Shown here in pieces: positions 18,774 to 28,681 of a DNA stretch of 47,643 nt. Where the stretch lies: contig JABJGI010000057.1 in NCBI GenBank assembly GCA_018662305.1, forward strand, positions 1 to 47,643. The letters are read 5' to 3'. Source of the DNA: Porticoccaceae bacterium. GTDB lineage: Bacteria > Pseudomonadota > Gammaproteobacteria > Pseudomonadales > GM7GCV1. A program made the translations under genes and the position numbers. The notes beneath the pieces were generated by a model that searched no databases, was not told the origin of the DNA, and worked only from the letters and a program-made list of their open reading frames with translations. Position 1 is the stretch's first letter. Each line of letters begins with the position of its first letter.

Positions 18774-19185
18774 GCATGTCATCCAGACGAACCTGTTCTG
18801 CTGCGCGCTCGGACTCGGAAAGGTAAATACCATTCCCCGTCTCAGGATCGGTCATGACGATATTTTCGTGTTCGTTCATAGTCTGCAGACTCTGTAATAT
18901 CTGTGTGCAGAGTTCCGGGTCTTTACCGAAAGAGTTAAGACTTTCTTCGCTGTTCGATAGACCATCTTCCTCGGGAGCTTGCTGGAGGTATTGGTCATTG
19001 ACCAAGGCATTTTGTGGAAGCAATCCAACCTCTGCAGAAGCCTGCTCCGGGGGAGGGTTTTGGCTGAAGTGAGATACTCCATTCTCGTCAATCCAGCGAT
19101 AATACTGTTGAGCCGACGCACAAAATGAAAAAAGAGCTGCAATAGCTATCAAGAGTAGTTTTAGTCTGAATAACGCGCTGTTCAT
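18754..19185 (-). CDS. DUF4124-domain exported protein
   Basis: A 143-aa protein with a signal peptide (basic N terminus, LLLIAIAALFSFCASA core) followed directly by the DUF4124 motif QQYYRWIDENGVSHFSQNPP (residues ~27-46). The rest is acidic and low in complexity, with two cysteines (CTQILQ and the C-terminal RRYYCE). DUF4124 proteins are common, poorly understood periplasmic proteins of proteobacteria, so no function is assigned. It is monocistronic and convergent with clpB. Confidence 0.85.
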   Translation of the reverse strand: MNSALFRLKLLLIAIAALFSFCASAQQYYRWIDENGVSHFSQNPPPEQASAEVGLLPQNALVNDQYLQQAPEEDGLSNSEESLNSFGKDPELCTQILQSLQTMNEHENIVMTDPETGNGIYLSESERAAEQVRLDDMRRYYCE

Positions 19186-19240
19186 AGGTTTTCCGCTCTT
19201 GAGACAATAGAAAATATATCCCCATTATCCCTGTTTTAGG

Positions 19241-19268
19241 TTGACAAAGCTGCGGCATCGTTCAAAAT
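19241..19268 (+). promoter_or_regulatory. Possible sigma-70 promoter of ilvIHC
   Basis: A perfect TTGACA (19241-19246) is followed after 16 nt by CAAAAT (19263-19268, 4/6 matches). It lies ~200 bp upstream of ilvI and in front of the candidate leader. No other good promoter is seen in this gap. Confidence 0.4.
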
Positions 19269-19287
19269 TGCGCCCGCAAACAGAGGT

Positions 19288-19387
19288 GTGCCGTTATCGC
19301 GGCTGATCCTGGTAAAAAGGTAAACAGCCTACTTGCCAACTGCAAATCGAGCTTACCGGCCGAGAACTTCTCAGGGGCATCTGCCCC
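19288..19387 (+). promoter_or_regulatory. Candidate branched-chain amino-acid attenuator upstream of ilvI
   Basis: A short frame GTG CCG TTA ... ends at TAA 19321-19323 and encodes MPLSRLILVKR, with Leu, Ile, Leu and Val in a run. Those codons lie in the loop of a GGCTG (19301-19305) / CAGCC (19325-19329) hairpin. Downstream, GGGGCA-TC-TGCCCC (19374-19387) is followed by GTTCTTGTCT, a weak terminator-like element. The weak point is the ribosome site: AGAGG ends one base before the GTG, which is too close. This is a candidate only. Confidence 0.33.
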
Positions 19388-19467
19388 GTTCTTGTCTAGT
19401 TTCCTGTTTCAGTAAAGATCAGCTGCAATTATATGGCAGTTGGACTCTTCTGTATTTGGAGACAGAG

Positions 19468-21207
19468 ATGACAGAAATGCTATCCGGCGGCGATGCGCTG
19501 ATCCGGGCACTTAAAGACGAAGGCGTAGAGCTGGTATTTGGATATCCCGGCGGTGCAGCCCTGCACATTTATGACGCCATATTTCGGCAGCAAGATGTAG
19601 AACACATACTGGTTCGTCATGAACAGGCCGCGACTCATGCAGCAGATGGCTATGCCCGCACGAGTGGCAAAGTAGGAACTGTTCTGGTGACCTCAGGTCC
19701 AGGTGCAACAAATGCCGTTACCGGCATTGCCACGGCCTATATGGACTCCATTCCGATGGTGGTTATTTCTGGACAAGTGCCTTCCAGCAAAATTGGCGAG
19801 GACGCCTTTCAGGAAACTGACATGGTTGGTGTATCGCGTCCAGTTGTTAAGCACAGCTTTCTGGTCAAAGACGCCAAAGACATTCCAATGACGATCAAAA
19901 AGGCATACCACATAGCCCGTACTGGCAGGCCGGGACCCGTTGTGGTTGATATACCCAAGGACGTCACGAACCCACACGACAAATTTGAGTATTCGTACCC
20001 AGAGACCATCGATATTCGTTCTTATCAGCCGGTAAAAAAAGGGCATCCTGGCCAGATTCGTAAAGCGATGAAGACAGTTTTAGCCGCAAAAAGACCAATT
20101 ATCTATATCGGTGGTGGAGCGGTTCAAAGCGATTCTTCGGATCAGATACGTAAGCTTGTTGATGAGCTGGGTTACCCCGTAACGAATACCTTGATGGGGC
20201 TCGGTGCCTACCCTGGCACATCCGAGAAAAACCTGGGTATGCTGGGAATGCATGGGACCTACGAGTCCAATATGGCGATGCATCACGCTGATGTCATTCT
20301 GGTCTTGGGTGCGCGGCTGGATGATCGTACGACCAATAACACTAAAAAATATTGTCCCGATGCAACTATCGTTCATGTGGATATTGACCCCACGACTATT
20401 TCCAAGACGATTCAGTGTGATATCCCCATTGTTGGGCCACTTGAAGAAGTGGTTGGCGACATGTTGGATTATCTGGAAGAAAACGCGCAGCGTGCTGATG
20501 AAAAAGACTTGGCTACTTGGTGGGAACAGTGCAATAACTGGCGTGAGCAACACAGTATTTACCTGAAACCCAATCACGAGCCCAGCAAAGGTGAAATGAT
20601 AAAGCCTCAGGACGTACTCAAGGCGTTGTACAAAGTTACTAATGGTGACGCCATTGTTTGTTCTGATGTTGGTCAGCACCAAATGTTTGCGGCCCAGTAT
20701 TATCACTTCGATAAGCCGCGCCAGTGGATTAACTCTGGTGGTCTAGGAACCATGGGTTTTGGTCTGCCTGCAGCCATGGGAGCAATTTTTGCTGACCGCG
20801 ATACGCCTGTTGCTTGCGTGACAGGTGAAGGCAGTATCCAGATGTGTATTCAGGAGCTTTCTACCTGCAGTCAGTATCACCTGCCGGTAAAAATTATCAA
20901 TGTGAATAACCAGGCTTTGGGCATGGTCAAACAGTGGCAGGACATGAACTACGAAGGGCGATACTCGCAAAGCCTTTATGAAGAGTCGCTACCAGACTTT
21001 ATCAAGCTAGCGGAGGCCTACGGTCATGTCGGTATAAAGGTGACCAAGTTTGAAGAACTGGAAGAGAAAATGGCCGAATGTTTTGCTATGACAGATCGCG
21101 TGGTCTTTATGGACATCTACGTCGATCCGATGGAGCACGTTTATCCCATGCATGTGCCTGAGGGCAGCATGCGCGATATGTGGGTATCCAAGACGGAGAG
21201 AATCTGA
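19468..21207 (+). CDS. ilvI: Acetolactate synthase, large (catalytic) subunit
   Basis: Acetolactate synthase (AHAS) joins pyruvate to pyruvate or 2-oxobutyrate, the first common step to Val, Leu and Ile. The product from the chosen start is 579 aa. It has the ThDP Glu in LVRHEQAATHAADGYAR (~51), SGPGATNAVTGIATAYMDS, a central FAD domain (LGARLDDRTT), and a C-terminal ThDP/Mg domain. The metal motif reads GEGS ... NN, with Glu in place of the Asp of the usual GDG, a conservative change. The ORF-track start at 19333 is a TTG adding 45 non-conserved residues; the ATG at 19468 has a GGAG ribosome site 6 nt upstream and matches the family N terminus. ilvH follows with a 1-bp overlap. Confidence 0.97.
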   Translation: MTEMLSGGDALIRALKDEGVELVFGYPGGAALHIYDAIFRQQDVEHILVRHEQAATHAADGYARTSGKVGTVLVTSGPGATNAVTGIATAYMDSIPMVVISGQVPSSKIGEDAFQETDMVGVSRPVVKHSFLVKDAKDIPMTIKKAYHIARTGRPGPVVVDIPKDVTNPHDKFEYSYPETIDIRSYQPVKKGHPGQIRKAMKTVLAAKRPIIYIGGGAVQSDSSDQIRKLVDELGYPVTNTLMGLGAYPGTSEKNLGMLGMHGTYESNMAMHHADVILVLGARLDDRTTNNTKKYCPDATIVHVDIDPTTISKTIQCDIPIVGPLEEVVGDMLDYLEENAQRADEKDLATWWEQCNNWREQHSIYLKPNHEPSKGEMIKPQDVLKALYKVTNGDAIVCSDVGQHQMFAAQYYHFDKPRQWINSGGLGTMGFGLPAAMGAIFADRDTPVACVTGEGSIQMCIQELSTCSQYHLPVKIINVNNQALGMVKQWQDMNYEGRYSQSLYEESLPDFIKLAEAYGHVGIKVTKFEELEEKMAECFAMTDRVVFMDIYVDPMEHVYPMHVPEGSMRDMWVSKTERI

Positions 21208-21701
21208 TGAAAAAACGAATAATCTCCATTCTGATGGAAAATGAGCCCGGTGCGTTGTCTCGGGTAGTCGGTTTGTTCTCGCAACGAGGGTACAATATCG
21301 ACTCCTTGAATGTGGCTCCCACAAATGATCTGAGTCTGTCTCGGTTAACTCTGACGACAGTCTGTGATGATTTGGTTACTGAGCAAATCACTAAGCAGCT
21401 CAACAAGCTGATAGATGTGGTCAAGGTGCTGGATATTTCTGAGGGGCGTCATATCGAACGTGAAATGATGCTGATCAAAGTCAAGGCCAAGGCAGACCAG
21501 CGCACAGAAGTTAAGCGCTGTAGCGATATTTTTCGCGGGCAAATCGTGGATGTGGGCACAACCTATTACACGGTGATGCTCGACGGCGATAGCGCCAAGT
21601 TAGACGGATTTATAGAAGCTCTAGGTGATATATCGGTTCTTGAAGTAGTGCGCACTGGTGTGTGCGGTATCGCTCGATCTGAAAAATCCCTCTCGCTTTA
21701 A
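21207..21701 (+). CDS. ilvH: Acetolactate synthase, small (regulatory) subunit
   Basis: A 164-aa regulatory subunit that activates IlvI and mediates valine feedback inhibition. The N-terminal ACT domain is clear (RRIISILMENEPGALSRVVGLFSQRGYNI, here KKRIISIL..., ~1-75), followed by the C-terminal ALS_ss domain (GQIVDVGTTYYTVMLDGDSAKLDGFI). The ATG overlaps the ilvI stop as TGATG and has a GGAGAG ribosome site; the ORF-track start at 21180 lies inside ilvI. Length equals E. coli IlvH (163 aa) within one residue. Confidence 0.97.
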   Translation: MKKRIISILMENEPGALSRVVGLFSQRGYNIDSLNVAPTNDLSLSRLTLTTVCDDLVTEQITKQLNKLIDVVKVLDISEGRHIEREMMLIKVKAKADQRTEVKRCSDIFRGQIVDVGTTYYTVMLDGDSAKLDGFIEALGDISVLEVVRTGVCGIARSEKSLSL

Positions 21702-21722
21702 TTTGAATTTATTGAACATTAA

Positions 21723-22757
<1,035 letters not shown>

Positions 22758-22773
22758 TTCTGAGTCTCGTTAG

Positions 22774-22802
22774 AAAAAGGCGACCTCTAGGTCGCCTTTT
22801 TT
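22774..22802 (+). terminator. Intrinsic terminator of the ilvIHC operon
   Basis: AAAAAGGCGACCT and AGGTCGCCTTTTT form a near-continuous stem followed by a T run, 17 bp after the ilvC stop codon. Confidence 0.92.
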
Positions 22803-22946
22803 GTGCCTGTGATCTAAGGCTAGGAAGGCGAGGTATTTGTTCTAATTATGTTGAAGATAAGAACTATTGATTTCTTTTATTTTGGGTGGCTGCTTAGTAT
22901 CACTTCATCAGTATTAACTGGCTCTAAGCGAGCAGGAGAATGAAGG

Positions 22947-24545
22947 ATGTCGACTTACCAGCAAGATTTAAATTCCGCTTCCGAACTTATAGCAAGCAAA
23001 GGAAATACCTGGAACGCCATTAGTGCCGAGTCGGTAGCTCGAATGCGCGCACAGAACCGATTTCAAACCGGTCTCGATATTGCCAAATACACAGCACAGA
23101 TTATGCGCGAAGATATGTCTGCATACGATGCTGATCCTTCGCAGTACACTCAATCGCTTGGTTGCTGGCACGGTTTTGTCGCTCAGCAGAAAATGATCTC
23201 CATCAAAAAGCATTTCAACGGCGACACTAAGGGGCGATACCTCTATCTTTCCGGCTGGATGATCGCGGCGCTTAGATCAGAATTTGGTCCCTTGCCCGAC
23301 CAATCTATGCACGAAAAGACTTCTGTACCTGATCTAATTGAGGAGCTTTATACCTTCCTACGTCAGGCGGATGCGCGAGAATTGGGAGGGCTGTTCCGAG
23401 ATCTGGATTCAGCGCGAGATGATGGAAATCAAATTAAGGCTCGAGATATCCAGAATCAGATTGATAGCTTCCAGACCCATGTGGTACCCATAATCGCAGA
23501 TATTGATGCTGGCTTTGGGAACTCCGAAGCAACCTATTTGCTTGCCAAGAAAATGATTGAAGCAGGCGCATGCGCAATTCAGATAGAAAACCAAGTCTCT
23601 GATGAGAAGCAGTGTGGGCATCAGGATGGCAAGGTGACAGTGCCTCATGAAGACTTTCTAGCCAAGATTCGCGCAGTTCGTTATGCCTTTCTTGAATTGG
23701 GCGTTGAAGATGGTGTGATTGTTGCCAGAACAGATTCGCTGGGTGCCGGACTGACAAAGCAAATCGCTGTAACTAAAGTAGCTGGTGATCTAGGCGATCA
23801 ATACAATGCTTTTTTGGATTGCGAAGAGATATCTCTTGAGGAAATGCAAAATGGTGATGTCGTACTAAATCGAGATGGGCAGCTGCTTCGACCAAAACGA
23901 TTGGCTTCCAATCTATTTCAGTTCCGCAAAGGGACGGGTGAGGATCGCTGTGTACTTGATTGCATTACCTCGCTGGAGAATGGAGCCGACTTACTCTGGA
24001 TTGAAACGGAGAAACCCCATGTGGGACAAATTGGCAGTATGGTCAATCGCATTCGAAAAGTGATTCCCAGCGCCAAGCTGGTTTACAACAATAGTCCTTC
24101 TTTTAACTGGACACTTAGCTTCCGCCAGCAAGTATTTGATGACTGGGCGGAAGAAGGAAAGGATGTGTCTGCCTATCACCGTGATGGCTTGATGGATGTT
24201 AAGTATGATCAAACGGATCTGGCTGTCGAAGCTGACGGTCGCATTCGCAGCTTTCAGCAAGACGCATCGCGTGAAGCGGGTATTTTCCATCACCTCATCA
24301 CTTTACCGACATATCACACCGCAGCGCTTTCTACGGACAACTTGGCTAGGGAATACTTCGGCGATGAAGGCATGCTTGGATACGTGAAAAATGTTCAGCG
24401 ACAGGAGATTCGTCAAGGCATAGCCTGCGTTAAACACCAAAATATGGCTGGCTCGGATCTAGGTGACGATCACAAAGAGTATTTTGCTGGTGAGGCTGCG
24501 CTTAAGGCGTCAGGCAAGGACAACACTATGAATCAGTTTGCTTAG
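22947..24545 (+). CDS. aceA: Isocitrate lyase
   Basis: AceA cleaves isocitrate to glyoxylate and succinate, the first step of the glyoxylate shunt used for growth on acetate, fatty acids or stored PHA. The 532-aa length and sequence fit the longer Pseudomonas-type subgroup rather than the ~434-aa E. coli form. The catalytic loop is EKQCGHQDGK with nucleophilic Cys (~222). VVPIIADIDAGFGN and VIVARTDSLGAGLTK mark the metal-binding TIM barrel, and LVYNNSPSFNW a further active-site motif. A ribosome site precedes the ATG. It has its own terminator and no malate synthase next to it. Confidence 0.97.
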   Translation: MSTYQQDLNSASELIASKGNTWNAISAESVARMRAQNRFQTGLDIAKYTAQIMREDMSAYDADPSQYTQSLGCWHGFVAQQKMISIKKHFNGDTKGRYLYLSGWMIAALRSEFGPLPDQSMHEKTSVPDLIEELYTFLRQADARELGGLFRDLDSARDDGNQIKARDIQNQIDSFQTHVVPIIADIDAGFGNSEATYLLAKKMIEAGACAIQIENQVSDEKQCGHQDGKVTVPHEDFLAKIRAVRYAFLELGVEDGVIVARTDSLGAGLTKQIAVTKVAGDLGDQYNAFLDCEEISLEEMQNGDVVLNRDGQLLRPKRLASNLFQFRKGTGEDRCVLDCITSLENGADLLWIETEKPHVGQIGSMVNRIRKVIPSAKLVYNNSPSFNWTLSFRQQVFDDWAEEGKDVSAYHRDGLMDVKYDQTDLAVEADGRIRSFQQDASREAGIFHHLITLPTYHTAALSTDNLAREYFGDEGMLGYVKNVQRQEIRQGIACVKHQNMAGSDLGDDHKEYFAGEAALKASGKDNTMNQFA

Positions 24546-24569
24546 GTCAATTTGATCGGTAGAAAAGGA

Positions 24570-24596
24570 AAAACCGCGCACTGGCGCGGTTTTTTT
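24570..24596 (+). terminator. Intrinsic terminator after aceA
   Basis: CCGCGC-ACTG-GCGCGG stem with flanking A and T runs (seven T residues at 24590-24596), 25 bp after the aceA stop. Confidence 0.92.
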
Positions 24597-24699
24597 GCTC
24601 TAAAGCCCCTTTTGTTGCTTGGCTGAAATTATTTTCTCCCAAGCTGGTCTCATTTCAGTACACTCATTCAAAAGATATTTTCAGATATAGGAACTTTCC

Positions 24700-25617
24700 A
24701 TGGATTTTCTAATTCCTGCTATAGGCGTTGGTGTAGTTTTCATCATTATGATTCGATCCATCATTCGAATCGTGCCGCAGAACAGTGCGCTAATTGTTGA
24801 GCGATTAGGTAAGTACAATAAAACTCTTGAAGCGGGCTTCCATATCCTTATGCCCTTTATCGACAAGGTGGCTTACCGCCACTCCCTAAAAGAATTTGCC
24901 ATCGACGTGCCCTCGCAGCAGGCCATTACAAGGGATAACGTGGCTCTTGGAATTGACGGGGTTCTCTACCTGAGAATTATGGACCCCAAGGCGGCGTCCT
25001 ATGGCGTTGAGAATCTTCGCTTCGCCATTGTGCAGCTCGCGCAGACCACTATGAGAGCTGAGATAGGTAAGCTCAGCTTGGACGACACCTTTGAATCCCG
25101 CGACAACATAAACGCCATGGTGACTCAGGAAATCGACGAAGCTTCTGAGGTTTGGGGTACCAAAGTACTCCGATATGAAGTTAAAGATATTTCCCCTCCG
25201 AGAACAATCCTCGAAGAGATGGAAAAGCAAATGGGCGCTGAAAGAGAGCGCCGGGTTGCTGTAACAACCTCAGAAGGTTATCGACAGGCGCAAATTAACC
25301 AAGCAGATGGGGACAAGCAGGCACAGATCCTTCGTGCACAGGGTACAGCGGAATCGCTAATTATCGAAGCTCGTGCTCGAGCGGATGCAATCGCTGCAAT
25401 TGCAGCTGCTATTCAGGGTGAGGGCGGAACGGCAGCGGTGGCTCAGCAGCTTGCAGAACAATATATATCGGCCTTTGAAGAGTTGGCCAGAGACGGAACC
25501 GTTGCTCTTATTCCAGCTGATGGAGGCGACATATCTGGAATGGTTGCCAAAGCATTTACCGCATTTGAGAAACTGAAAGGTCAGGTGGATCAGGCGGACA
25601 CAATTGAGGTTAGCTAG
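24700..25617 (+). CDS. qmcA: SPFH/stomatin-family membrane protein (QmcA-like)
   Basis: A 305-aa paraslipin/QmcA-type protein. One N-terminal membrane helix (residues ~4-23) is followed by the SPFH/PHB domain (RIVPQNSALIVERLGKYNKTLEAGFHILMPF ..., ~25-190; only landmarks given), with the typical SLDDTFESRDNIN and YEVKDISPP motifs. An Ala/Glu-rich helix (~190-250) follows, then a C-terminal tail. Family members form large ring-like oligomers in membrane microdomains and pair with NfeD proteins; the exact role is unclear. nfeD starts on the base after the stop codon, confirming the classic pair. Confidence 0.92.
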   Translation: MDFLIPAIGVGVVFIIMIRSIIRIVPQNSALIVERLGKYNKTLEAGFHILMPFIDKVAYRHSLKEFAIDVPSQQAITRDNVALGIDGVLYLRIMDPKAASYGVENLRFAIVQLAQTTMRAEIGKLSLDDTFESRDNINAMVTQEIDEASEVWGTKVLRYEVKDISPPRTILEEMEKQMGAERERRVAVTTSEGYRQAQINQADGDKQAQILRAQGTAESLIIEARARADAIAAIAAAIQGEGGTAAVAQQLAEQYISAFEELARDGTVALIPADGGDISGMVAKAFTAFEKLKGQVDQADTIEVS

Positions 25618-26064
25618 ATGACACCCTTTTCCTTATTTTTTGCTGTCGCTGTATTGTTGCTCGCAGTTGAGCTGCTTGTGCTCCAGTTCTCTGTATTCTG
25701 GGTCGCATTTTTTGGTCTGGGAGCTCTAGTGGCTGCTGTGGCTGTTCATTTTTTTCCTGGATTAGACTGGGGCGGCACAACTGCTGTTTTTGTCGCAGCC
25801 TCCGCTGTAATTTGTCTGATTCTGTTTAAGCCGCTGCAGAAATGGCAATCGGGTCCAGCCGCGGCGGCCGGAAATGATGCGATCGGCCAAAAGGTGTCGG
25901 TCTTGAAGACCGTAGCTCTTGGAAGCGCGGGTCAGGTTCAATGGTCTGGTACAGACTGGAGAGCCGAGTTGGCTGAAGGAGAGTCCGATGAAATTCAAGA
26001 AGGTGCTAGTGCGGAAATCGTCGCCTTAAGCGGAATCACTCTCTTTATTAAATCGAGCAGTTAG
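25618..26064 (+). CDS. NfeD-like membrane protein (short form)
   Basis: A 148-aa NfeD protein of the short YbbK-partner type. The N-terminal ~75 residues contain two to three membrane helices (FSLFFAVAVLLLAVELLVL, FWVAFFGLGALVAAVAVHFF). The C-terminal part (~85-148) has the OB-fold pattern GQKVSVLKTVALGSAGQVQWSGTDWRA ... IVALSGITLFIK. It has no protease domain. Its ATG follows the qmcA TAG with no gap. NfeD OB domains are thought to bind or stabilise the SPFH ring in the membrane. Confidence 0.9.
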   Translation: MTPFSLFFAVAVLLLAVELLVLQFSVFWVAFFGLGALVAAVAVHFFPGLDWGGTTAVFVAASAVICLILFKPLQKWQSGPAAAAGNDAIGQKVSVLKTVALGSAGQVQWSGTDWRAELAEGESDEIQEGASAEIVALSGITLFIKSSS

Positions 26065-26074
26065 AGCTTTGACC

Positions 26075-28000
26075 TTATTTTTCGGTGTGCGTATATACGC
26101 CATCCCAATTCTCTGGTGACTCCGACTTAAATTTTTCTATTCTGCTCAAGTAGAGTTGATAAAGCTTTTCTTCGGGTAGCCTTTCGGATAAGAGACCAAA
26201 GCAATGCTCCGCTTTATCCCAGTCTGCTTTTAAGTAAGCCTTGGATGCATTTTGGTGCAGCGTAACGATTTCAGAGTTACAGAGCTTGTCGTTTTCATTT
26301 AGGGGCTGATAGATGTCTATAGCTTCTCGTTTGCCCTTAGCTCTTATGCGGTCGATCCAACGGAACTGAAACCGGTCGGCCTTATCCCGAACTGCTTTAT
26401 TTACCAATATGGGTACTTGATAAAACTTGGTTAGGCTTTCTAATCTCGCGCAGGTGTTTACCGAGTCGCCAATCACTGAATAATTTAGGCGGTTTTCAGA
26501 ACCCATGTTACCCACTACCGCTGTACCCGAAGCAATACCGATACCGAATTCGATTCCTGCGGCGATTATATTTTCAGGTTCATTATCTGTAGAGCGGCCG
26601 TAGTTTTCTCTAAGCTGCAGGGCCGCAGAGACGGCTCTAGTTTCCTCTTCGCCATGTTTTACTGGAGCACCAAAGAGCGCCATGACCGCATCACCCATAT
26701 ATTTATCAATGACTCCTCGTTCAGACTCGATAACTTTTGCGGCTTCAGAAAAGAAATTGTTTAGTCCAGCCAGTACCGCTTTGGGAGGCTGTGATTCGCA
26801 GAGTTGCGTGAAGTTGCGGATATCGCAGAAAAGCACAGTTAGTTCTTTTTCTTCACCGCCCAACTCAATTTTGTTTTCCAGCAGTTCACTGGCTATTTCT
26901 TCCGAAACGACTTTTCCTAGAAGGTTTCGCACACGCTCTTTGTCTTCCAGGCCCTCCGCCATTTCATTAAATGCCTGTCCGAGTTGTCCTAGCTCGTCCG
27001 ACGAAGTTGTCTCTACTCGGAGTGAGAGGTCACCACTGCGAATAGATTGAACACCTTTGGTTAGTGCCTGCACGGGTGCACTGACAGATCGGGCCAGAGT
27101 GAGCGCACCAATTGCTGAAATAAGGAGTCCGCCGCCAAATATTAGATAGAGAGAGCGATTTAGCCGCTCGTAGGGGGCCAATGCTTGACCCAGGTTTCCG
27201 TGCAATGCGACATATACCTGCATGTCTGAGCCTGTTTCCAGTCGCTGCAATCGGCTCAAATAGGGAGTACCGTCAAGATTGGTTTCCAACGAAGTTTGAT
27301 CCATCTCTATCAGGTTGGGCAGAAGGCTAGAGAAGCTGGATTGTTGACCGTCATTCAAGGTAGATGAGCTAATTCTCCAGTTTCCGTCGAACACCGCGAT
27401 AGAGACATCTGTTTGAGTAATTTCCTTAGTAGACAAAACAAACTGGTCACCAATTGGGAAGCCGATCACCACCCAGCCCTGGGGGTTGGGAATAAGCAAA
27501 GGGCTTGTGATCAACTGATATGGCGCCTGTTCTGTTGCCACTATTCCGGAAGATTCGTATTCGTCGGACTCAAAGGCTTTGTCTGTCAGCCACTGGGTTG
27601 GAATATCTTCTGGATTGATAAAGTCCGGTGCGGTTTTCGCAATGGGCTCGAGATTTAGATCGGTGAGAAGCATTAGATCTGCCGGGACGTAGCGGATACG
27701 GCCCAGCAGGTTACGCATCGCTGATTCAAGCGTGGGCATATGGCCATCAATAAAAGTCGTGCGAAAGGCATGATCACTGGTGGCGGGGCGAACCACATCA
27801 AAAAGGGAGCTAGTGCGACCTTGCAGCAGAGAATTAAAGGTTTCTTCAGTTGTAGCCAGATCAGCCATTACGCTTTGCAGCGCGTTGCGGGTATTTTCCC
27901 GGTTGACCAGAATAAATGTACTGACCAGCGTGACAATTAGCAGCCCAGATACCAGTAAGGCAATACGGGCGCTAAAACTTTGGAATCCCCCAGGTAGCAA
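26075..28000 (-). CDS. Receptor-type class III adenylate/guanylate cyclase with HAMP domain
   Basis: A 641-aa membrane cyclase. Helix one is at ~10-30, followed by a ~250-residue periplasmic sensor region, helix two near 285-305, a HAMP linker (~305-355, LARSVSAPVQALTKGVQSIRSGDLSLRVETTSSDELGQLGQAFNEM region) and a class III catalytic domain from ~380. Metal-binding Asp is in TVLFCDIRNFTQ, and IDKYMGDAVMALFGAP and LNYSVIGDSVNTCARLE hold the conserved Lys and Asp that usually mark ATP rather than GTP as substrate, so cAMP is the likely product. A helical ~70-residue tail follows. The start is a TTG; an in-frame TAA (the stop of the upstream gene) lies only nine codons before it, and no ATG is available before the first helix. 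It is last in the barrel/cupredoxin/cyclase operon. Confidence 0.88.
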   Translation of the reverse strand: MLPGGFQSFSARIALLVSGLLIVTLVSTFILVNRENTRNALQSVMADLATTEETFNSLLQGRTSSLFDVVRPATSDHAFRTTFIDGHMPTLESAMRNLLGRIRYVPADLMLLTDLNLEPIAKTAPDFINPEDIPTQWLTDKAFESDEYESSGIVATEQAPYQLITSPLLIPNPQGWVVIGFPIGDQFVLSTKEITQTDVSIAVFDGNWRISSSTLNDGQQSSFSSLLPNLIEMDQTSLETNLDGTPYLSRLQRLETGSDMQVYVALHGNLGQALAPYERLNRSLYLIFGGGLLISAIGALTLARSVSAPVQALTKGVQSIRSGDLSLRVETTSSDELGQLGQAFNEMAEGLEDKERVRNLLGKVVSEEIASELLENKIELGGEEKELTVLFCDIRNFTQLCESQPPKAVLAGLNNFFSEAAKVIESERGVIDKYMGDAVMALFGAPVKHGEEETRAVSAALQLRENYGRSTDNEPENIIAAGIEFGIGIASGTAVVGNMGSENRLNYSVIGDSVNTCARLESLTKFYQVPILVNKAVRDKADRFQFRWIDRIRAKGKREAIDIYQPLNENDKLCNSEIVTLHQNASKAYLKADWDKAEHCFGLLSERLPEEKLYQLYLSRIEKFKSESPENWDGVYTHTEK

Positions 28001-28027
28001 GATTAAATCTCGGCAGTTGGGAAGCCG

Positions 28028-28681
28028 TTAAAAATAGCCGCCACCGGAAGATCCTCTTCTTGGAAAAAATAGTCGTGCAGTGTTTAGCTGGTAACTTCCG
28101 GAGAAGCTCAAGTCTTCTCCTATAGATATTTGGATGGGCTCAAGCTGTTGATCTTTTTCTGGATGCCAGATACTCAATTCGTAGTCGCCGGTTTCGCTAA
28201 GACTAATTTCCAGCTGGCCCTGTGAATCCGAAACGCTGAAGTAGGGGCTATCCGAAACTAAAATGTACCCCCGCATTTGGTCATGAATATTGCAGCCCAG
28301 TACCACCAGACCGGACTGATCAAATCGAATGGGCTCTGATGGAGTCCCAGAATAGAGTGGAATATCAAACTGTTTTGCCTCGGAAAAAGAATAGACGTGA
28401 TGGCGGATCTGATCCTGGTTTGGAAAATATATATTTGATCCGGTTTGCACCACTTTTACTCGAGGGAAAAACTGCTCATTAATTTGCTCAACTTCTGCAT
28501 CTGTTGGAGCACCAGCATCGAACTCGAATTTGGGGGTAATCACAGCGGTAGCATCTGCCAGTGGATCACCGTTTTGGTCAGTGATTTGTATTACAACATC
28601 TGCATGGGTCATGGGTAGACCAAGCATGATTATCAAAATCGGGATTGATACTGAGTGTTTGCAGATTGTTGAAATCATCAA
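28028..28681 (-). CDS. Cupredoxin-like periplasmic protein ('methylamine utilization protein' type)
   Basis: A 217-aa exported protein with a signal peptide ending near MTHA. Residues ~25-50 resemble a carboxypeptidase-regulatory-like beta segment (VVIQITDQNGDPLADATAVI). The middle is a cupredoxin-type fold with a plausible type 1 copper site: His in IRHHVYSFS (~92) and the C-x3-H-x2-M cluster in LGCNIHDQMRGYI (~128). The C-terminal region repeats a beta-sandwich pattern. Similar proteins are often labelled methylamine utilization protein without evidence; no methylamine genes are seen here. Its ATG overlaps the upstream barrel gene by four bases (ATGA), and the cyclase follows in the same frame 27 bp later. 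Copper or redox sensing is inferred. Confidence 0.75.
   Translation of the reverse strand: MMISTICKHSVSIPILIIMLGLPMTHADVVIQITDQNGDPLADATAVITPKFEFDAGAPTDAEVEQINEQFFPRVKVVQTGSNIYFPNQDQIRHHVYSFSEAKQFDIPLYSGTPSEPIRFDQSGLVVLGCNIHDQMRGYILVSDSPYFSVSDSQGQLEISLSETGDYELSIWHPEKDQQLEPIQISIGEDLSFSGSYQLNTARLFFPRRGSSGGGYF

Noticed and set aside
19333-19467. N-terminal extension of ilvI in the ORF track
   Set aside because: It begins at a TTG without ribosome site, is not conserved in acetolactate synthases and overlaps the leader structures.
20080-20706. 208-aa antisense ORF within ilvI
   Set aside because: It lies wholly opposite a well-conserved gene, has no recognisable domain or ribosome site, and reads as a codon-bias shadow.
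28000-28030. Cupredoxin and cyclase genes in the same frame, separated only by TAA and nine codons (possible broken fusion)
   Set aside because: The cupredoxin is periplasmic while the cyclase N terminus should be cytoplasmic, so a fusion would have the wrong topology; two separate genes are more likely.
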